In this document: positions 14,201 to 27,332 of the stretch, piece by piece | Numbering within the stretch: position 1 is the first letter of the stretch | How the letters are laid out: each line of letters starts with the position of its first letter | Source: Numida meleagris | Lineage: Eukaryota > Chordata > Aves > Galliformes > Numididae | Direction: 5' to 3' | NCBI RefSeq assembly: GCF_002078875.1 | Contig: NC_034420.1 | Location: 5,021,814 to 5,085,813 of the forward strand | Length of the DNA stretch: 64,000 nt | The notes under the pieces: generated by a model | Database searches by the model: none | The model's input: only the letters and a program-made list of their open reading frames with translations | Told to the model about the DNA's origin: nothing | Program-made: the position numbers and the translations under genes

Positions 14201-15611
14201 GGATTGCTTACAGAATTGCCATTCTTTACATTTAAACTTGGCCTTTTGAATTAATTATTGAAGATCATATTATTATTTGAATGGAAATTAAAATAAATTG
14301 CATCTTAACTTCCTTTTTGCTCGATTTATGAATTGGCATGAGATGCAGCTACAAAAAGATGCAAGAAGATAAATGTTTAAATCTGCCATAACCTTTCAGA
14401 AGTAAACACGTTTTAAATTCAGAAATGAACCCAAGTACTTAATGGAACCTTACACTAAGCACAATATTGGTACAAATGTTATTTGTACTCTGACTTTGGT
14501 CCTCTAATGCCACTATCACCATCCAACCATTCAATGCAGACCAAAAACATTTATCAAATCTGTAAATATTTGAACATCACCTACCTCCTGGGTAGTGTTT
14601 TCTAGCTCTAAATCTCAGAGCACATTATAAATATCAACATCAGCAGTCCTAGCTTAGAAATGTGGAAACACAAGTGAAGAGAAATGCCCAGATAACTGAA
14701 CTGGAAACAAAGCGATCTAAATGCTGAACTGCACTCAATATAAAGCCTTTTGGTAATGATTCTAAACACAGACAACTTTGAATTGCAATTTGATTCACTC
14801 AACACTATTTTCAGCAAAGGGAAGCTATACAGGGACTGTAATGGCACAAACTTATGAGGTATGCAATGATACAGTGATTACAAGCATTTTCTGTGTACTT
14901 TGACCAGTAAATGAATTTCTTGGAATACAAGAGTTCTAAATCCTCATATAGTTAAATGTCCACTGCAAACAGCAGCATTTGTTTGGAGTATGTGGGCATG
15001 CCAATGTTTGCATATATCCACCACAAAACGAGTCCCCAGCTGGAAACTACGGACACAACTTTACCAATGAAAGTCACCTGCAACAGAAATATTAGCCTGA
15101 ATATATGTGAACAAATGACAGTTCGTAACACTTCACTAAGTTATTCTGAAGATTTTTGTGACTGAACTTAATTTCAATCATCATCTCACTCTTAAGTGTT
15201 TTTCTAAGCACTTCATTTCGCTTTGTCTTCTAACTCATACAATTACCACGACTCTTTCCAAGGAAGCAGTTTTGGCCAAACAGTTAAATGCAGGACTCAG
15301 GATAGATCTCCATGTACAATCTGTCTGATCTACCTCGTCACCTGAGAGAATAAACAGGATTTACTCTGGTCTGGAGGCATTAACTCTTTGAGCTTTAAAA
15401 TCCAACTTGTTCTCAAAGTGATTGCCTGCCCAGCTCCACTGCATTACACCGAGTGCCCCTGAAATGCTGAGCCTTCTGACTGCCCCAAGGTGTGCACAAA
15501 TAGGGCTTTTTCTGAGTTCCACGAAAGATGGGTTTTGTCTTCTTGTTTGCTTTTTAATCAAATTTGAAACACAACTGAAATGATTTCCCCACATACTTCA
15601 GATCAGCAAAT
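11234..15611. other. AT-rich unique sequence with short homopolymers
   Basis: No gene or interspersed repeat was recognised. Homopolymers include A-runs near 12180 and T-runs near 12602. Open frames here (for example 11283-11573 and 13272-13520) lack recognisable domains and look accidental. Confidence 0.5.
13906..13927. repeat. poly-T tract
   Basis: An uninterrupted run of about 22 T. The flanks carry no recognisable retropseudogene or SINE body, so it is best treated as a simple repeat. It creates the poly-lysine start of a spurious minus-strand open frame. Confidence 0.93.
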
Positions 15612-15680
15612 TGAAAATGAAAGCATTTTGCCTCGAAAAGAACACACTTGCTTACTCCAAGAGAAATGCTTTCATTTTCA
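15612..15680. repeat. Inverted repeat, 17-bp perfect arms and 35-nt loop
   Basis: The left arm TGAAAATGAAAGCATTT (15612-15628) is exactly complementary to AAATGCTTTCATTTTCA (15664-15680), with 35 bases between. If transcribed from the plus strand, a U-G wobble could extend the stem by one pair on each side. The total is about 70 nt, in the size range of microRNA precursors, but arm length and perfection alone do not establish that. It could also be a chance or template-switch product. Confidence 0.85.
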
Positions 15681-18600
15681 GGTCTGCCTCTCTTGCTCAC
15701 ATGGAAGGTTAAATTTTACCAAAAAAACCCACGAACTTTGTGTGAGTATTTAGTGCATTTCATAACCTAACAATACGAGAATGAAGTTTCCATGAAAATA
15801 TGCAGTTTTTGTGCACACATTTAAAGAAGTGTGAACTCTTCTTTTTTTACCATTCTCCTACATCCTTCTTTCACTTTGCCCCAGCTTAAAATTGAACTGC
15901 AGAGGGTTTGAAACATGACTAAAATTTAATTCTGAGCCCTGAAGTCTAATGAATAAATATTAGCCATTTGGCTATATGTTTTCTTTCGTACATCAGTCAT
16001 CGGGTGTATTTTGTATGTTTTAGGCATAAGTAGAGAGTTATGAGCCCAGAGAATATCCATTCTCTGTAGCAGATAAGGTAACTGTCTACAAAAAGATCCC
16101 TTCAAACCATTAATGATAGTTAATATGAAATTAACTATTGAAGATTTCACTAAGCTTCCATGTGGGGAAGGAATTCTGACTTGAGAGCATTGAATGAAAC
16201 GTATGAAAACACTTTCTCAAATCAGTGCTTGTATTTGTGCTCAGAAATTGCACACGCATTTAAGGTACATCACAGAACATGACTGTACGCTGACAGCATT
16301 TAAACGCTGCATTTTCAGCACTGCAAGAATGCTTGGTTCTGAAGACAAAGCATTGGATATAATCAGCTACTGTTTGAAGACAAATGTGTTTGCCACTTAG
16401 AGGTACAGGTGAAGGAATACTGGTCAGCATGAAATATTTGTATGGCCTCATATAAGGTCAGTTGCCTGTAGCTCTTGCTAAAAAGGTGTAATGAACCATC
16501 AGGGTGTGCCAGCAGGTTAGAAAATGCCCAGCTAAGGAATCTCTTGCCCTTCATAGACTTTTTTCCTCACTTACTGCATTTGAAAGCCCTATGGAGAAAG
16601 GACTGCTCATTTCTTGCTTACCCTGAAAGGAGTACAAAAGAGCTGGAAAGGTGATGAAATTTCATCCAAGCTTTAGTGGTGATTAAAGTATTGACTTCAT
16701 TTATGACATTGCTCCATATATTAATTATCCCTTCTTCTATCGCTATGTAGAAAACAAAGGTCAAGGTTAGAAAAATGAGAGTATCTTCTCAACAGTTCTG
16801 AACAAGCTCCAGAAAAACAAACCAATTTGGGGGAATAAAAATATGTCAGATTAAAAACCAATCTTTCAGCTCTCAGAAAGCTCTCTTGCAAAACGTTTTA
16901 CCAAATTATTCATTATGTTTTTATGTTCCATTAGTCAGCATGAGATATTGAACTTATTCTAGTAACAGAAGGAATAGATAAACATAGAGAAAACCAGTTG
17001 TGAAAGCAAGAACAGTTACACAAACTACAAAACTAAAACCAAACAAAATTAAGACCTGTTTTTGTTGTCTTGAGGAAGGTTACAAGGTAAAGAGTATAAA
17101 ACATGAAACAAAAGCTTCTCCCAGTTGCATCTGATACCTGAACATCAAAAAGTTTGTTCAAATGAAAAACTACAAGACCTAGAGGTTTACCTACAAACAC
17201 TGTAATAATTTTCAAGCCTCTTAAAAATCAGCAATGCTCCACTGGGAACATCAGTCTTTGGAAGATCTTCTGGTCCCACACCAAGCCGCAGGTGTAGGCA
17301 GAACTGAAGAGGTTGCTTCAGGAGTAGCACAGACTATATTATACAAGATGACATTAGGAATTCAGAAGATAGCACAAAATGCTGATTTATTCAGAAAATG
17401 ACATTTTATTTAGTGTAACACTGCAATTTGAAAATTTACTGTAGTCTTCAGCACAAATTTCTTCCTAAAAAAAGGTGTATGCATCTGACACTGTTGTGTG
17501 CAGCCAACAAACCACTTTCAGTATCCGCAGAGGATTCTGCAAGCAGCAATATGTTCAGAAACAAGAGGGAAGGCCTTTATAATGAAATGTCCATTCATTT
17601 TTCATGTTACGCTGTTCTGCCCATTCTTTTCTTCTCCCATATTTCATGCTTTTAATAACACAAGTTTTTCTGCCACTGGTCTATCAGCTCAGCATCCTTT
17701 TTCAAACTGTTGCCAACTTGTTATTTTTCAACAGCTGACAACCTAACTATGAAGTGCTATACCTGGAAGAATATTGCTTCTGGATTTCAGTAGAGATTAC
17801 ATAGCAATAATTTTGCAATGCAATATTGAACTACTACAAATTCCATAATAACGAACAATGAAAACAAATGGATTTTCATTTTAATTGTTCTCCTAAATAA
17901 AACATATCAGAAAACGTCAACAAATCTTCACCAAAAAATCTGGTTCCATCAAGATAAAGATACACTGTGAAATCTTTTCAATTTTGTCAAAGGAGAATTG
18001 GAAAAATGTTCCAATAACTTGAATGTTGTCCATGCATTTTTTAATTTCCAATTCAATTTTTATTTATTTTTATCATGTTTATACTGTACATAAAGTAAAA
18101 TTCATATATGAAGAATTCGTCTTACAGAAATGAAGTCATAAATATAACATATTATCCAAGAAATTGCTTTACAAATTTGAAATATTTATAAATGTTTGAC
18201 ATCTTCTAACAAGCAATTACAAAAAATAAAATACTGTTTTTTTTTCACATAATCGCACCAGGTGTCCTCACCATAGGATGTATCTTGGACTGTACTAAAC
18301 ACGTAAGATTAAGTAGAAAGGAAAATGCAATATCATAAAAAATGACAGCTATGGTAAAGAAAGCTTAAGTATATTATGTTGCAGATGCAGTCTAACAACT
18401 CTATGTGTCAACCTCAGTTGTTTGTTTTTTTTAGAATAAACATAATTGTATAACAATATATGAGAGACCGAACTAGAACTGCTTAATGAGAATTTAAACC
18501 AGACCAGACTAAAATTTTAGAACTGTAACAAAGTGTGGGAATAATTTATTCCTTTAGCACAAAACCTGAATGACTGCAAACAGCAAAGGTGTCTCACTCT

Positions 18601-19429
18601 TCACAGACATTAAATCTGAGATACACACTGAATGCAGTGTATGCAGTAACCAAACTTACTTTTGTGTGTGTAAAAGCCACTCATTCATGAAAATGCTTAG
18701 TCTAAAATGGCTAAAATGCCTTCAGTAAAAGCTTCTGTTCAGATGAACTCACATCTTCCTCTGAGAAACTTATTTCTTTACAAATTTCATAGTAGTTATA
18801 ATATCATTATAATGTCTTTTTCTTTGGATTTTATTTTGTTTGGTTTCAAGTTGATAGCTATCATATCTGCTGTGTGCCATTATGGGAAATGTATTCTCTT
18901 TTTTCCAGAATTCTGTCTCCTTTTTCCATTTTCTTCGCTGCATGGTATATATATACACCAGTATTCTGATGTTTTCATACATTTATGTAAAGCTCACGAT
19001 AGCTGGCAGTGCACTTTCATAGCAGCACGACAAGGTAAAGCGAGCGGTACAACCATCTACCTTTGTGTTCGACTTCTGCTATTCTAATACCATAAGATCA
19101 TTATACTCCAGCAGGATGACCCTGCTGGGAAATTTCAAGTGACTTACAAGCAAAAGGTCATCTTTATTTCATGTAGTTTCTTTCTGAAGCATCTGATAGT
19201 AAACCTTCTGAAAGCTAAGCTAATTGGAATTGATGTTCTTAGTTTGGAAATTTTCATGATTAAAAAAAAATCTCTCGCAATTTTTTGGAGCAAAGTAGGA
19301 TCTCACAACCAACATGGAGGGGTGGAGGGACCGGGGCCTGTCTAGCCAGCAGAGGTTTTCCAGCCCTACAGGAACACAATGAAAGCAGCACCAGGCTGTT
19401 TTGCATGGTGCAAGTACAAGGAAAAATGG
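15681..19429. other. AT-rich unique sequence, no gene recognised
   Basis: No family could be assigned. The 126-codon plus-strand open frame at 18707-19087 is phenylalanine-, isoleucine- and leucine-rich as expected from T-rich DNA, and has no domain I recognise. The stretch 17815-18240 is very AT-rich. Confidence 0.5.
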
Positions 19430-19620
19430 TCATGAATTGAATCGCGGGAGGTTTCAACAGGACCTAATAAAAAAGTTTGCTGTAAATGGAAAGCCTGTAG
19501 AATCCCTGTTCCTACAGGTACTGTACCCTTGATGAATTCAGCCCCGGTGCTGCTTTGGGCAGAACATTGAGCTGGAGACCTCTCGAGGTCCTTCCAACAT
19601 GAGCAGCTCCATGATCTTTT
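19430..19620 (+). mobile_element. Old, degraded CR1 3' end (probable)
   Basis: Around 19545-19618 the sequence follows the pattern of older CR1 tails: a CTGCTTTGGGCAG-like block, then GCTGGAGACCTC, then GAGGTCCTTCCAAC, and a degraded CCATGATCTT end. Upstream resemblance fades and the left edge is uncertain; weaker CR1-like blocks may reach about 19300. The minus-strand 129-codon open frame at 19366-19755 crosses this fragment and is not considered a gene. Confidence 0.55.
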
Positions 19621-19671
19621 GGTTACTGGTCTAACAGGAAAAAAGTGATCTTCTCCATGCCTCAGGAAAAC

Positions 19672-19684
19672 AAAAAAAAAAAAA
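19672..19684. repeat. poly-A tract
   Basis: Thirteen consecutive A, shortly downstream of the old CR1 tail. There is no evidence that the two are linked. Confidence 0.9.
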
Positions 19685-19929
19685 GTATTTTTGAACTTGG
19701 TTCCTAACTTCAATAATGTCACTTGGTCCTGAATGACAGGTAGTTGACACTGCACAAAATTATTTTGAAAGTTTCTAAAATATTCTGAAATGTAATGAAT
19801 TTTGAAGGAGGTAATGCTTAAATCTTGTACTTGTACAGAGTGGCTTCCCTAACTGTCTGTTATCAGAACCTATCCATTTTGTATTTAATTTCTGCTTAAG
19901 AAGTAATTCTTCATTCATCTAATTTTATG

Positions 19930-19947
19930 AAAAAAAAAAAAAAAAAA
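19930..19947. repeat. poly-A tract
   Basis: Eighteen consecutive A in unique AT-rich sequence, with no recognisable retroposed body upstream. Confidence 0.93.
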
Positions 19948-22328
19948 GTGGAAAAGAGAAACCGACAAAATGACATCTGCTGAGTTCACCTTGTGGCTGA
20001 TGCCCTAATTAAGGGAGTGGTACAGAGAAACACTAGTTCCCTCCTCATTCTGTTTGAACTCTTCTCCATTGTAAGAAAAAACCTCTTCATTGTCATGTCT
20101 CCATACATGATAAAGTACAGTCTCTAAGACCTAACGAGCCAGGCAAAAGAAAGAAGTCAACTGCTCTTACACCACAGGAAACTAAGAGCCATTCCATTGT
20201 ATAAAGTAGTAAGACAGCAGTGCCTCCATGATGCCACTGCCCACATTAATTCAAATAAAAGGATCAAAAACCATGAAAACTGGTAAAGTGTGCATATCTG
20301 CAGTCATGAGTACGCTATTCTTGTCTTTAAATAATGGCATTTAAAGAAATACAACTAAATATTGTGCTCATCACAGTTTGTGCTTCTTCATCATCCAACG
20401 CTCTTTTAATGAGCATCTCTTGTTCAGTGGAGCCACAGATTAAGTATATAATCATATAACCTAAACTGAAATGAATCATACACTAAAAGAAGATAAGAAA
20501 CTTAATATTTTACTATAAAAAATCATCTAGGAAAAAATTATTGTCCAGCAGTACCATCAGGAAATTAATTTAAAAAAAATAAAAAGGAACACCCAAAGAA
20601 AGGAGACAGTGTAGCTTTTACAAAGAGCTGATGACTCATTTGCTTAAAAAAAAAACGCTTTATGATTCTAAAGTACATATGTCAGAGGACTCTGACTGCA
20701 GGAAGCCAGCTGGCGGTGAGAACTGACCGGGAGGTGGGGCTGGTAAGTTTAGGTGCTTTAATATTGGTTTGCCATTGGAAAAATACACTTTGTCACAATT
20801 TTCAGAGTTCTAAATTTGGACAGTTTCTGACATTTAAAATCTTTTTTTATACGAAGCACGTTGTGTTCCCGAATTTATCTCTACGTGTTTTATATCAACA
20901 TTTTCAAACTAGAAGCTATCAGCCCATGAAGGACACAGAATCCCACTGACTTCTCGTTACGTGGAAGTACAAGGTTGGTTATGAATAAATTTGAAACTTT
21001 CTCCGAATTACAGGAGGCCAGGAAGGAGCAAATGAGACACATATGTGTTCTCAAAGATATCTACCAAGACAACAAGAGAATGAAATTTACCTCTTGTAAA
21101 TACAACACCAAATAGCTGTACTGTGTAAGGGGACAGTATCACTGCTATCACTGTTAATGTAAGTTAAGGATTCAAACAGCTATGCTAATAAGCATATTAA
21201 AAATAATTTCCTAGCCCTCTCACTGAAATGTCGTAGTTCCCAGCAGTAAAAAATAGTGTAATTTGTAAAGCAGATCAGTAATTACAACTCCAGTGGTTTA
21301 CCACTCCAATAAATACGAAGTGCCAAGCAGTGCTAATCCGGATTTACTCATTCAATTTCTCCCATCACACCAAACCACTGCAAACAAGTCTGGGATCAAT
21401 ACTAACAAAACTACCCTTGAGGTATCAGATTCAGTTCTGCTGATGTACTATTATATCTTAATTTTCCTTGACATAAAATCCAACGTAATTAGACATGCTC
21501 TGAGAAATTGTTTCATTTATTCAGTTACTGTTATTATTATTGAGATCATGGGGACAAAAGAACAGTAACCTGCATAGCATTACAGTAGATTATTTACTCT
21601 GGTTTCCTTCTAGCAGTGTAATTTATTATTGTTTGAGAAGGCTTAAGTCAGTTTCTACCCGTTAACAAAACATTTCAGTCAGCTTAAAACAATACTCCTC
21701 TAGGGTTTAAACTAAAAAAACAAACAAATAAATAAAAATTGCTTGAATTCAACAATTATAATGTGTATTTTCCATACTGGTATACAGAAATACGTATGCT
21801 TTCACTAAAATAAATAAAATGCATTTATTATAAAACACTAACCAGTAACCTTATTTTACATCAATAATTTAAAGTAATAAAAATGGGCAATTAAAAAAAA
21901 CAGCAGTTGATACCAGCTTTTGTATTCTTGTGCTTACAACTTTAAATAATATGTCCCACAATTTCTAAAATGCTTTGTACTACATTAAGAAAGAGTTTTT
22001 GAAATAATGCATTTGGAAAGCAGTACTAGAAAAGATTTTCACGTGTACTGAATCAGATGCCCATTTTTCAGAAGAAAATGATAGAACACTTACAGTGAAC
22101 CTAATAAAAAGTTATTAAGAATGACTGATAGACCAAAAAGCTTGTTATTAATGCTTCAGTCAAAAAGCATGTTTAACCTGAAAACAAAAGAATTCATCTC
22201 CTGAATTTCCTATTTTTTCAGAACCCCAGAAAAAGTAGCCTTTTTGTCTGGACAACAGAACAGCTTGAAGGTAAAACCTCCATTCTGCACAGGCCAAAGC
22301 AATTTTGCATATGATCGTGGTGTAACTC

Positions 22329-22332
<4 letters not shown>

Positions 22333-22360
<28 letters not shown>
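22333..22360. repeat. poly-A tract (28 A)
   Basis: This is the longest homopolymer in the window, 28 uninterrupted A. The upstream 100 bases show no SINE, tRNA-like or mRNA-like body that I can recognise. The tract accounts for the lysine run in the plus-strand open frame at 22244-22600, which is therefore unlikely to be a gene. Length is likely polymorphic and prone to sequencing error. Confidence 0.95.
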
Positions 22361-22362
<2 letters not shown>

Positions 22363-22660
22363 AGACGAAAACTATTTAAGATTTTTCCCATTTAATTTTG
22401 CTGTATTTACATGTGCTGCCTTTTTCCCATTCCTTGCTGTTCCAACCAGTTTTACAAGAAATATCACGAAGATCTTACTGGTGACCAATTCTTTTGTGAT
22501 TTATGCACATACAATCAATAATAGAGAAGCAATTTTTGGCCCAAATGAGTCAATCTTTTATATTTCATGGAAACGTCTTAGATATTTCCAGTGTAACTAA
22601 AAGCCTCAATAAAATGTGTATTACCTATAGATTACAGATGTAATCTCATGTCTCTCGTGT

Positions 22661-23566
22661 CACTGGGCCTCTAGGTGGGTGTTAAGGGTGTGAAATCCCT
22701 TCCACTGTAAGAGCAGAGCAAGCCAGAGACCAACTCATGAGCCTGACTGTGTGTAGATCTATGGGGCTGGATGATGTGCACCCGAGTCCTGAAGGAACTG
22801 GCTGATGTGGTTGCCAAGCCACTCTCTGTCATATTTGAAAAGCTGTGGCTGTCAGGTAAAGTCCCTGGTTACTGGAAAAAGGAAAATATCACTCCCATTT
22901 TTAATTAAGGTAGAAAGGAAGACCCTGGGAACTACAGGCCAGTAAACCTCCCGTGTGTGCCCGGGAAGATCACAGAACAGCATCAAAAGAGGGGTGGGCA
23001 GCAGGGAGAGGGAGGTGACTGTTCTCTACTCTGCTCTCGTGGGGCCCCGTCTGTAGTACTGCATCCAGGGCTGGGGCTGCAGCACTGGAAGGATGCGGAG
23101 CTGCTGGAGCAGGTCCAGGGGAGGGCCACCAAGATGATCAGAGGCTGGAGCACCTCTCTTAAGAAGAAAGGTTGGGGGAATTGGGCTTGTTTAGCCTGGA
23201 GAAGAGGAAGCTCCAGGGAGACTCACTGTGACACTCCAGCACTTGAAGGGAGCTCAGAAGCAGGAGGCAGACTGATTTTTTACAGTCTGATAGTGATAGG
23301 AGAAGGGGGAATGGCTTTAAACTACAAGAGGAGACATTTAGGTTAGATATTAAGAGGAAATTCTTTACTCAGAGGGTAATGAGGTCCTGGTACAGGCTGC
23401 CCAGAGAAGTTGTGGATGCCCCATAGTGGGAGGTGTTCAAAGCCAGGCTGGACTGGATTCTGGGCAGCCTGATCTGTTGGGTGGCAATCCTTGCCATGGC
23501 AGGGGGGTTGGAACTATACAATCTTTAAGGTCCCTTCCAACTAATATCATTCTATGATTCTATGAT
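22661..23566 (+). mobile_element. CR1 LINE copy, internally deleted, intact 3' end
   Basis: A plus-strand CR1. From about 22722 the DNA follows the start of the CR1 reverse transcriptase region (ATGGGGCTGGATGATGTGCA, GAACTGGCTGATGTGGTTGC, then GGGAACTACAGGCCAGT). Near 22980 it jumps to the far 3' part of ORF2 and the 3' UTR (TACTGCATCCAGGGCTGGGG, CCAGGCTGGACTGGATTCTG, GGTCCCTTCCAACTAATATC), ending in the tail ATTCTATGATTCTATGAT. The middle of the reverse transcriptase, including its catalytic motifs, is missing, and frameshifts and stops are present, so this copy cannot move by itself. The left edge between 22661 and 22722 is uncertain. The 129-codon open frame at 22957-23346 lies inside the element. 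Confidence 0.95.
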
Positions 23567-24022
23567 TTAAATAACTTTTTCAGTCACATTCTGGAATTCC
23601 CTGGGAGTAGTTCACAGGGTTCCCCCAGGTTAATATTGAACATAATTATATGTTCTTGCTTCATTTTGTCTACTAAATGCAAGTGGAACTACCAAAACTT
23701 CTTTGCAAGACCAAAGGTAAGGATGGAAACATTTGAAGGATCACTGAAATTAATTTTTTACAGTAACTGTAAAACAAACTTTAGAATACATCAGATTGTC
23801 TGAGACAGTACCAGGCAGTAGCAGATCTACCATTCTTATTAAGACTTAAAATGGAAAATTTCATGGGACTGGGGCAGGGATTTGACTTTGTGCTTTGCAC
23901 TGCGACTGCATGATGGTATAACAAATAAGGTTAACCACAGCTCTGTGGAGCAGGCAGGATCCTCAAGATTCTAGACCACACAAATCTCTCAATGAAAAGA
24001 TGTAAGGAGTAGGCCACAGGTT

Positions 24023-24039
24023 AAAAAAAAAAAAAAAAA
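24023..24039. repeat. poly-A tract
   Basis: Seventeen consecutive A in unique sequence, about 460 bases after the CR1 tail and not part of it. Confidence 0.92.
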
Positions 24040-24607
24040 GGCTAGTCAACACACGTCCTCAGTTGCTATCCTCAGCATATTCATACTCGTAATGAATATG
24101 CTTTGGTCCTCTGTTCCTGCAAAGGTACAAAGCATGTATGATGTTTTAGGCCTGCGTTTACTAACACCACACCAGGAGCATTCTGGTTTACTGCATCAAA
24201 GCCAACACATGCTTGGAGTGACCTAGGACTTGAGGACTATTATTTAGATGCCTGTAAACAGACGCAATAGTGCTATTATTCTAACAGCATCTCTCATTAA
24301 ATAAAATCACAGCATCTTGTGACTGGAAAGATTGCTGATAGTAAAAATCAGTTAGCCCTTCAGTTCTGCACTGGACTTAGTGCCGCACTCAGACCTGCCC
24401 ATAATATTTTGAAGGAGCCATTACTACAGATTTACCTAAACATACTGGTGTTAAACACTGTTAGCTCTATCATCTAAACTTCTCAAATGGCATTGGCAGC
24501 TCTCAGAGTGAATACATACTTGGAAGAACAAAATTTATAACTAATCTAAAAGCATCAATTAACATAAGAAGAATATCCCTGCAATATTAGGCGCTACAGG
24601 TGTTTGG

Positions 24608-24620
24608 TTTTTTTTTTTTT
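24608..24620. repeat. poly-T tract
   Basis: Thirteen consecutive T in unique sequence. Confidence 0.9.
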
Positions 24621-26597
24621 GCCCTGAAAAGAGGGAATTGCTATTAGCAATCTGTTTTTCTCTTTACCTAAATAAACAAACTCAGAATGAAGAACCTTCA
24701 CAATTTGCATGAAAGTGGACTAAAAAAATCAATCAAATCTCAAAGGATAAAGCAGAGCTTCAAGCTGACCAAGGTTACTTACCTTTGAGAATAAACTATT
24801 TTCTAAAAGAGATAATCTCAAAGACTTTGAACAAGCAAGTTTCTTTCAACTAAATGAAAGCAAGGTTTACACTTTATTGGATTCGTGTTTGCTATCTAAT
24901 GTGGAAACAATGAAGCATAACTAAACATTTGAATGAAATTAAATAGAAGGCATCTTGTTTTGCTGAAAGTCATAGCAAGTGCAATTTTACTTTGAGCCAG
25001 AGGTACAAAGTGGAGAGGATGCCCTCAGAAAGTCCCCTTACAAGTTTCTTATCAGGTAATTTTTGGTTAAGAGCAAGTCCACACGTTCATCTTGGTAGTG
25101 AAAAGGTATAAGGGAATGTTTTAAAATTGTATCCATTTTTAAGGGCTCAGTGTCAAAAAGTATTTTTACTTAGATTTTTTTTAAACTAAAATTAAAAACA
25201 CATTACTGAAATTGTTTTGGTAAACAGTTTTTATTTCCCACTCCTTAGGAACAGTAAGCAGCATCAAAACTTTTCAAGGAAAAATAGTATTTTTTATCAC
25301 ACTAAGAAACAATTACTAAAACTATCCAAGGAATATTTTCTTAGCTGTTCTGCATCCCTAGCACAGCACCCTGATCACCGTGATCTGGAGGGAGCCTGGT
25401 TCTGTAACTGAGTAATTCATACCACAGTAACTCTACTCTTTCAGAATTTGGCAGAGACAGATTTAAATTATTTATACAGTAAACTGTTTTAAACTCCATG
25501 TCTTTACAGATTACCTGAGAGCAGTGCGAACCTTGGATCCAAGGCCATGCAGCTTAAAGAAGTACAACTATGAAATGAGTGATTTTTGCCAGATGTAACT
25601 GCAGCTCAAGACAACATCCTCTTTCCTCCACTTCCATGCATTATGTTTGCAAGAAAGAATGACTTTCTCTATCCCTTTGGTTCTGTCGTCACCCGACCGA
25701 ACTAACAACCTGAACAACATACTTATGCTGTAGATTTACAGCACACATAGCCATATGGGTGCTTCCTTTAGCTTGAATGCTCTTCAACTCCTGAGTTACT
25801 AATACCCTCTCCTTACCCATTTCTTCTAAGAGAGGATGGATTAAAATACAAACAACTCCTGTCACTTCCTTCAGCTTTCCTTTTCTCCCATTACAAACAA
25901 TTATTACAGATGACAGATAGAGGAATGTCTCATCTGTATCTTGCAGCTCAGAACAAATGCCACTAATCCAAGTCACAGTATTCCAAGTTTAGCTTGCCCA
26001 TAATTCACGTGGTCACTCTCAGGTCACTGATTCTTCCTTCTCCTATATAAAATATTTGCTGTGTTTAGATAACACATACTTAAGATCTGCAAGTTTCTCT
26101 TAAAAACCAAGTCTGCATCAGAGCAGCAGACAAGAGCTACTTAAATCAATGCAGTCTGCATTTTACACAGCAATTACTTGTGGGCTCAGGTTCACACACA
26201 GCCTCACACCTCCATTTTTGAAGCAGGGAAGCTGAAGGGTGTTTGATTTAGTTAGGACACTCTAGAACGATACCAGCAGAAAACTGATAAGGAGGCTTGA
26301 ACTTGAAGGTGAATAAATAAATACCTGAGTGATAGCTACATACTAATTTAACAGCATAGGTGTTTTTACAAGCCAGACAGAGTCTTAAGAGAAATCCTTA
26401 GAGGATCTCTAAGCCATCTTCAATTAATCAGTCTTTATCATCCTAACAAAACCATCTTCGATTCATCTCTGATGTTAGCCACGCCAAATCTGATTCATTC
26501 ACACACAGCTGGTGCTTCCATGCCTTTCCAGTTGCTTTCAAGGATCATATGTCCTGGTGGGAATAATGTTTTAGCCAGATTTCTGAAATGAGCAGAA

Positions 26598-26615
26598 TCT
26601 CTCTCTCTCTCTCTC
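26598..26615. repeat. (TC)n microsatellite
   Basis: Nine uninterrupted TC units; a polypyrimidine tract on the plus strand. No exon-like sequence follows it closely. Confidence 0.95.
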
Positions 26616-27288
26616 ATGCATATTCAGAGTCTGTATTTCTGTGTGAAAGGAGTACTTGCATTCCCACACATGAAGTTTCTTAGTCTTTGAACAAAACTAT
26701 TTTCTGGAGCTGATGCTAATGGTCTGTAGATACTGGCAAGTATTTATTGCTATCCACCAAATTCCAGATTCATGCTAATAAGGACCTGAACCACTTACTT
26801 ACTCTATCTAGCTGTCACAAGAATACAAGCATGGACTGAGAAATCAGAAAAATTGGTCAAATTATGTAATCTCTCAGGGAGAAGAACTGACATAATCATG
26901 TATTTGTATAAAGATCTTGACTCTGGAAGAGAAAAAGTCTCTTTATTATGAAATTATATAATGAATGAAAATAATCTCTTCATTCCTGCTTCAGTAAATA
27001 CGTGGAATTATTGACAAGAAGGAAAGGCAGAGAAGCTGGCAGAGGCGGTGCAGCCTATAGGGCACAGCATGGGTAACACAGACCCAAGGAGACAGGAAAG
27101 TGATGACAGGGAGCAGAGCCTGCTGGATGTTAGAACACTGTTATAAAATTGGCTGCTACTTTTACAGTTAGTTCTACCTAACTCTAGCTATATTATGAAG
27201 GTCATGCTTATACGGGTTAAATACTGTAACATAAAACTATAATTCTCTGAAGTATATTTTTGAATATAAGTTTTACAGTTTGTAGTTA

Positions 27289-27332
27289 AAAACAACAACA
27301 AACCAAAACAAACAAACCAAAACAAAAAAACC
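27289..27332. repeat. A-rich (AAAC/AACA) low-complexity tract
   Basis: An irregular series of A-runs punctuated by single or paired C. This is low-complexity sequence with no coding signal. Confidence 0.85.

Larger units (their letters stand above)
19685..22660. other. AT-rich unique sequence with poly-A tracts
   Basis: No gene or element was recognised apart from the homopolymers listed separately. A small GC-richer island at 20686-20742 ends in a GTAAGT donor-like site and is discussed as a finding. Confidence 0.5.

Noticed and set aside
18707..19087. 126-codon hydrophobic open frame that could pass as a membrane protein
   Set aside because: Phe/Ile/Leu richness follows from T-rich DNA; no domain, no conserved start context and no splice support.
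19366..19755. 129-codon minus-strand open frame
   Set aside because: It crosses a decayed CR1 tail and a poly-A tract that supplies its phenylalanine run.
22244..22600. 118-codon open frame with lysine run
   Set aside because: It is read through the 28-A homopolymer; an indel there would destroy the frame.
22957..23346. 129-codon plus-strand open frame
   Set aside because: It lies wholly inside a CR1 element and is read through its 3' region; no independent coding signal.
24777..24816. Minus-strand 20-nt pseudo-exon with GTAAGT donor
   Set aside because: The putative exon is AT-only in character with a stop in one frame; such sites are expected by chance.
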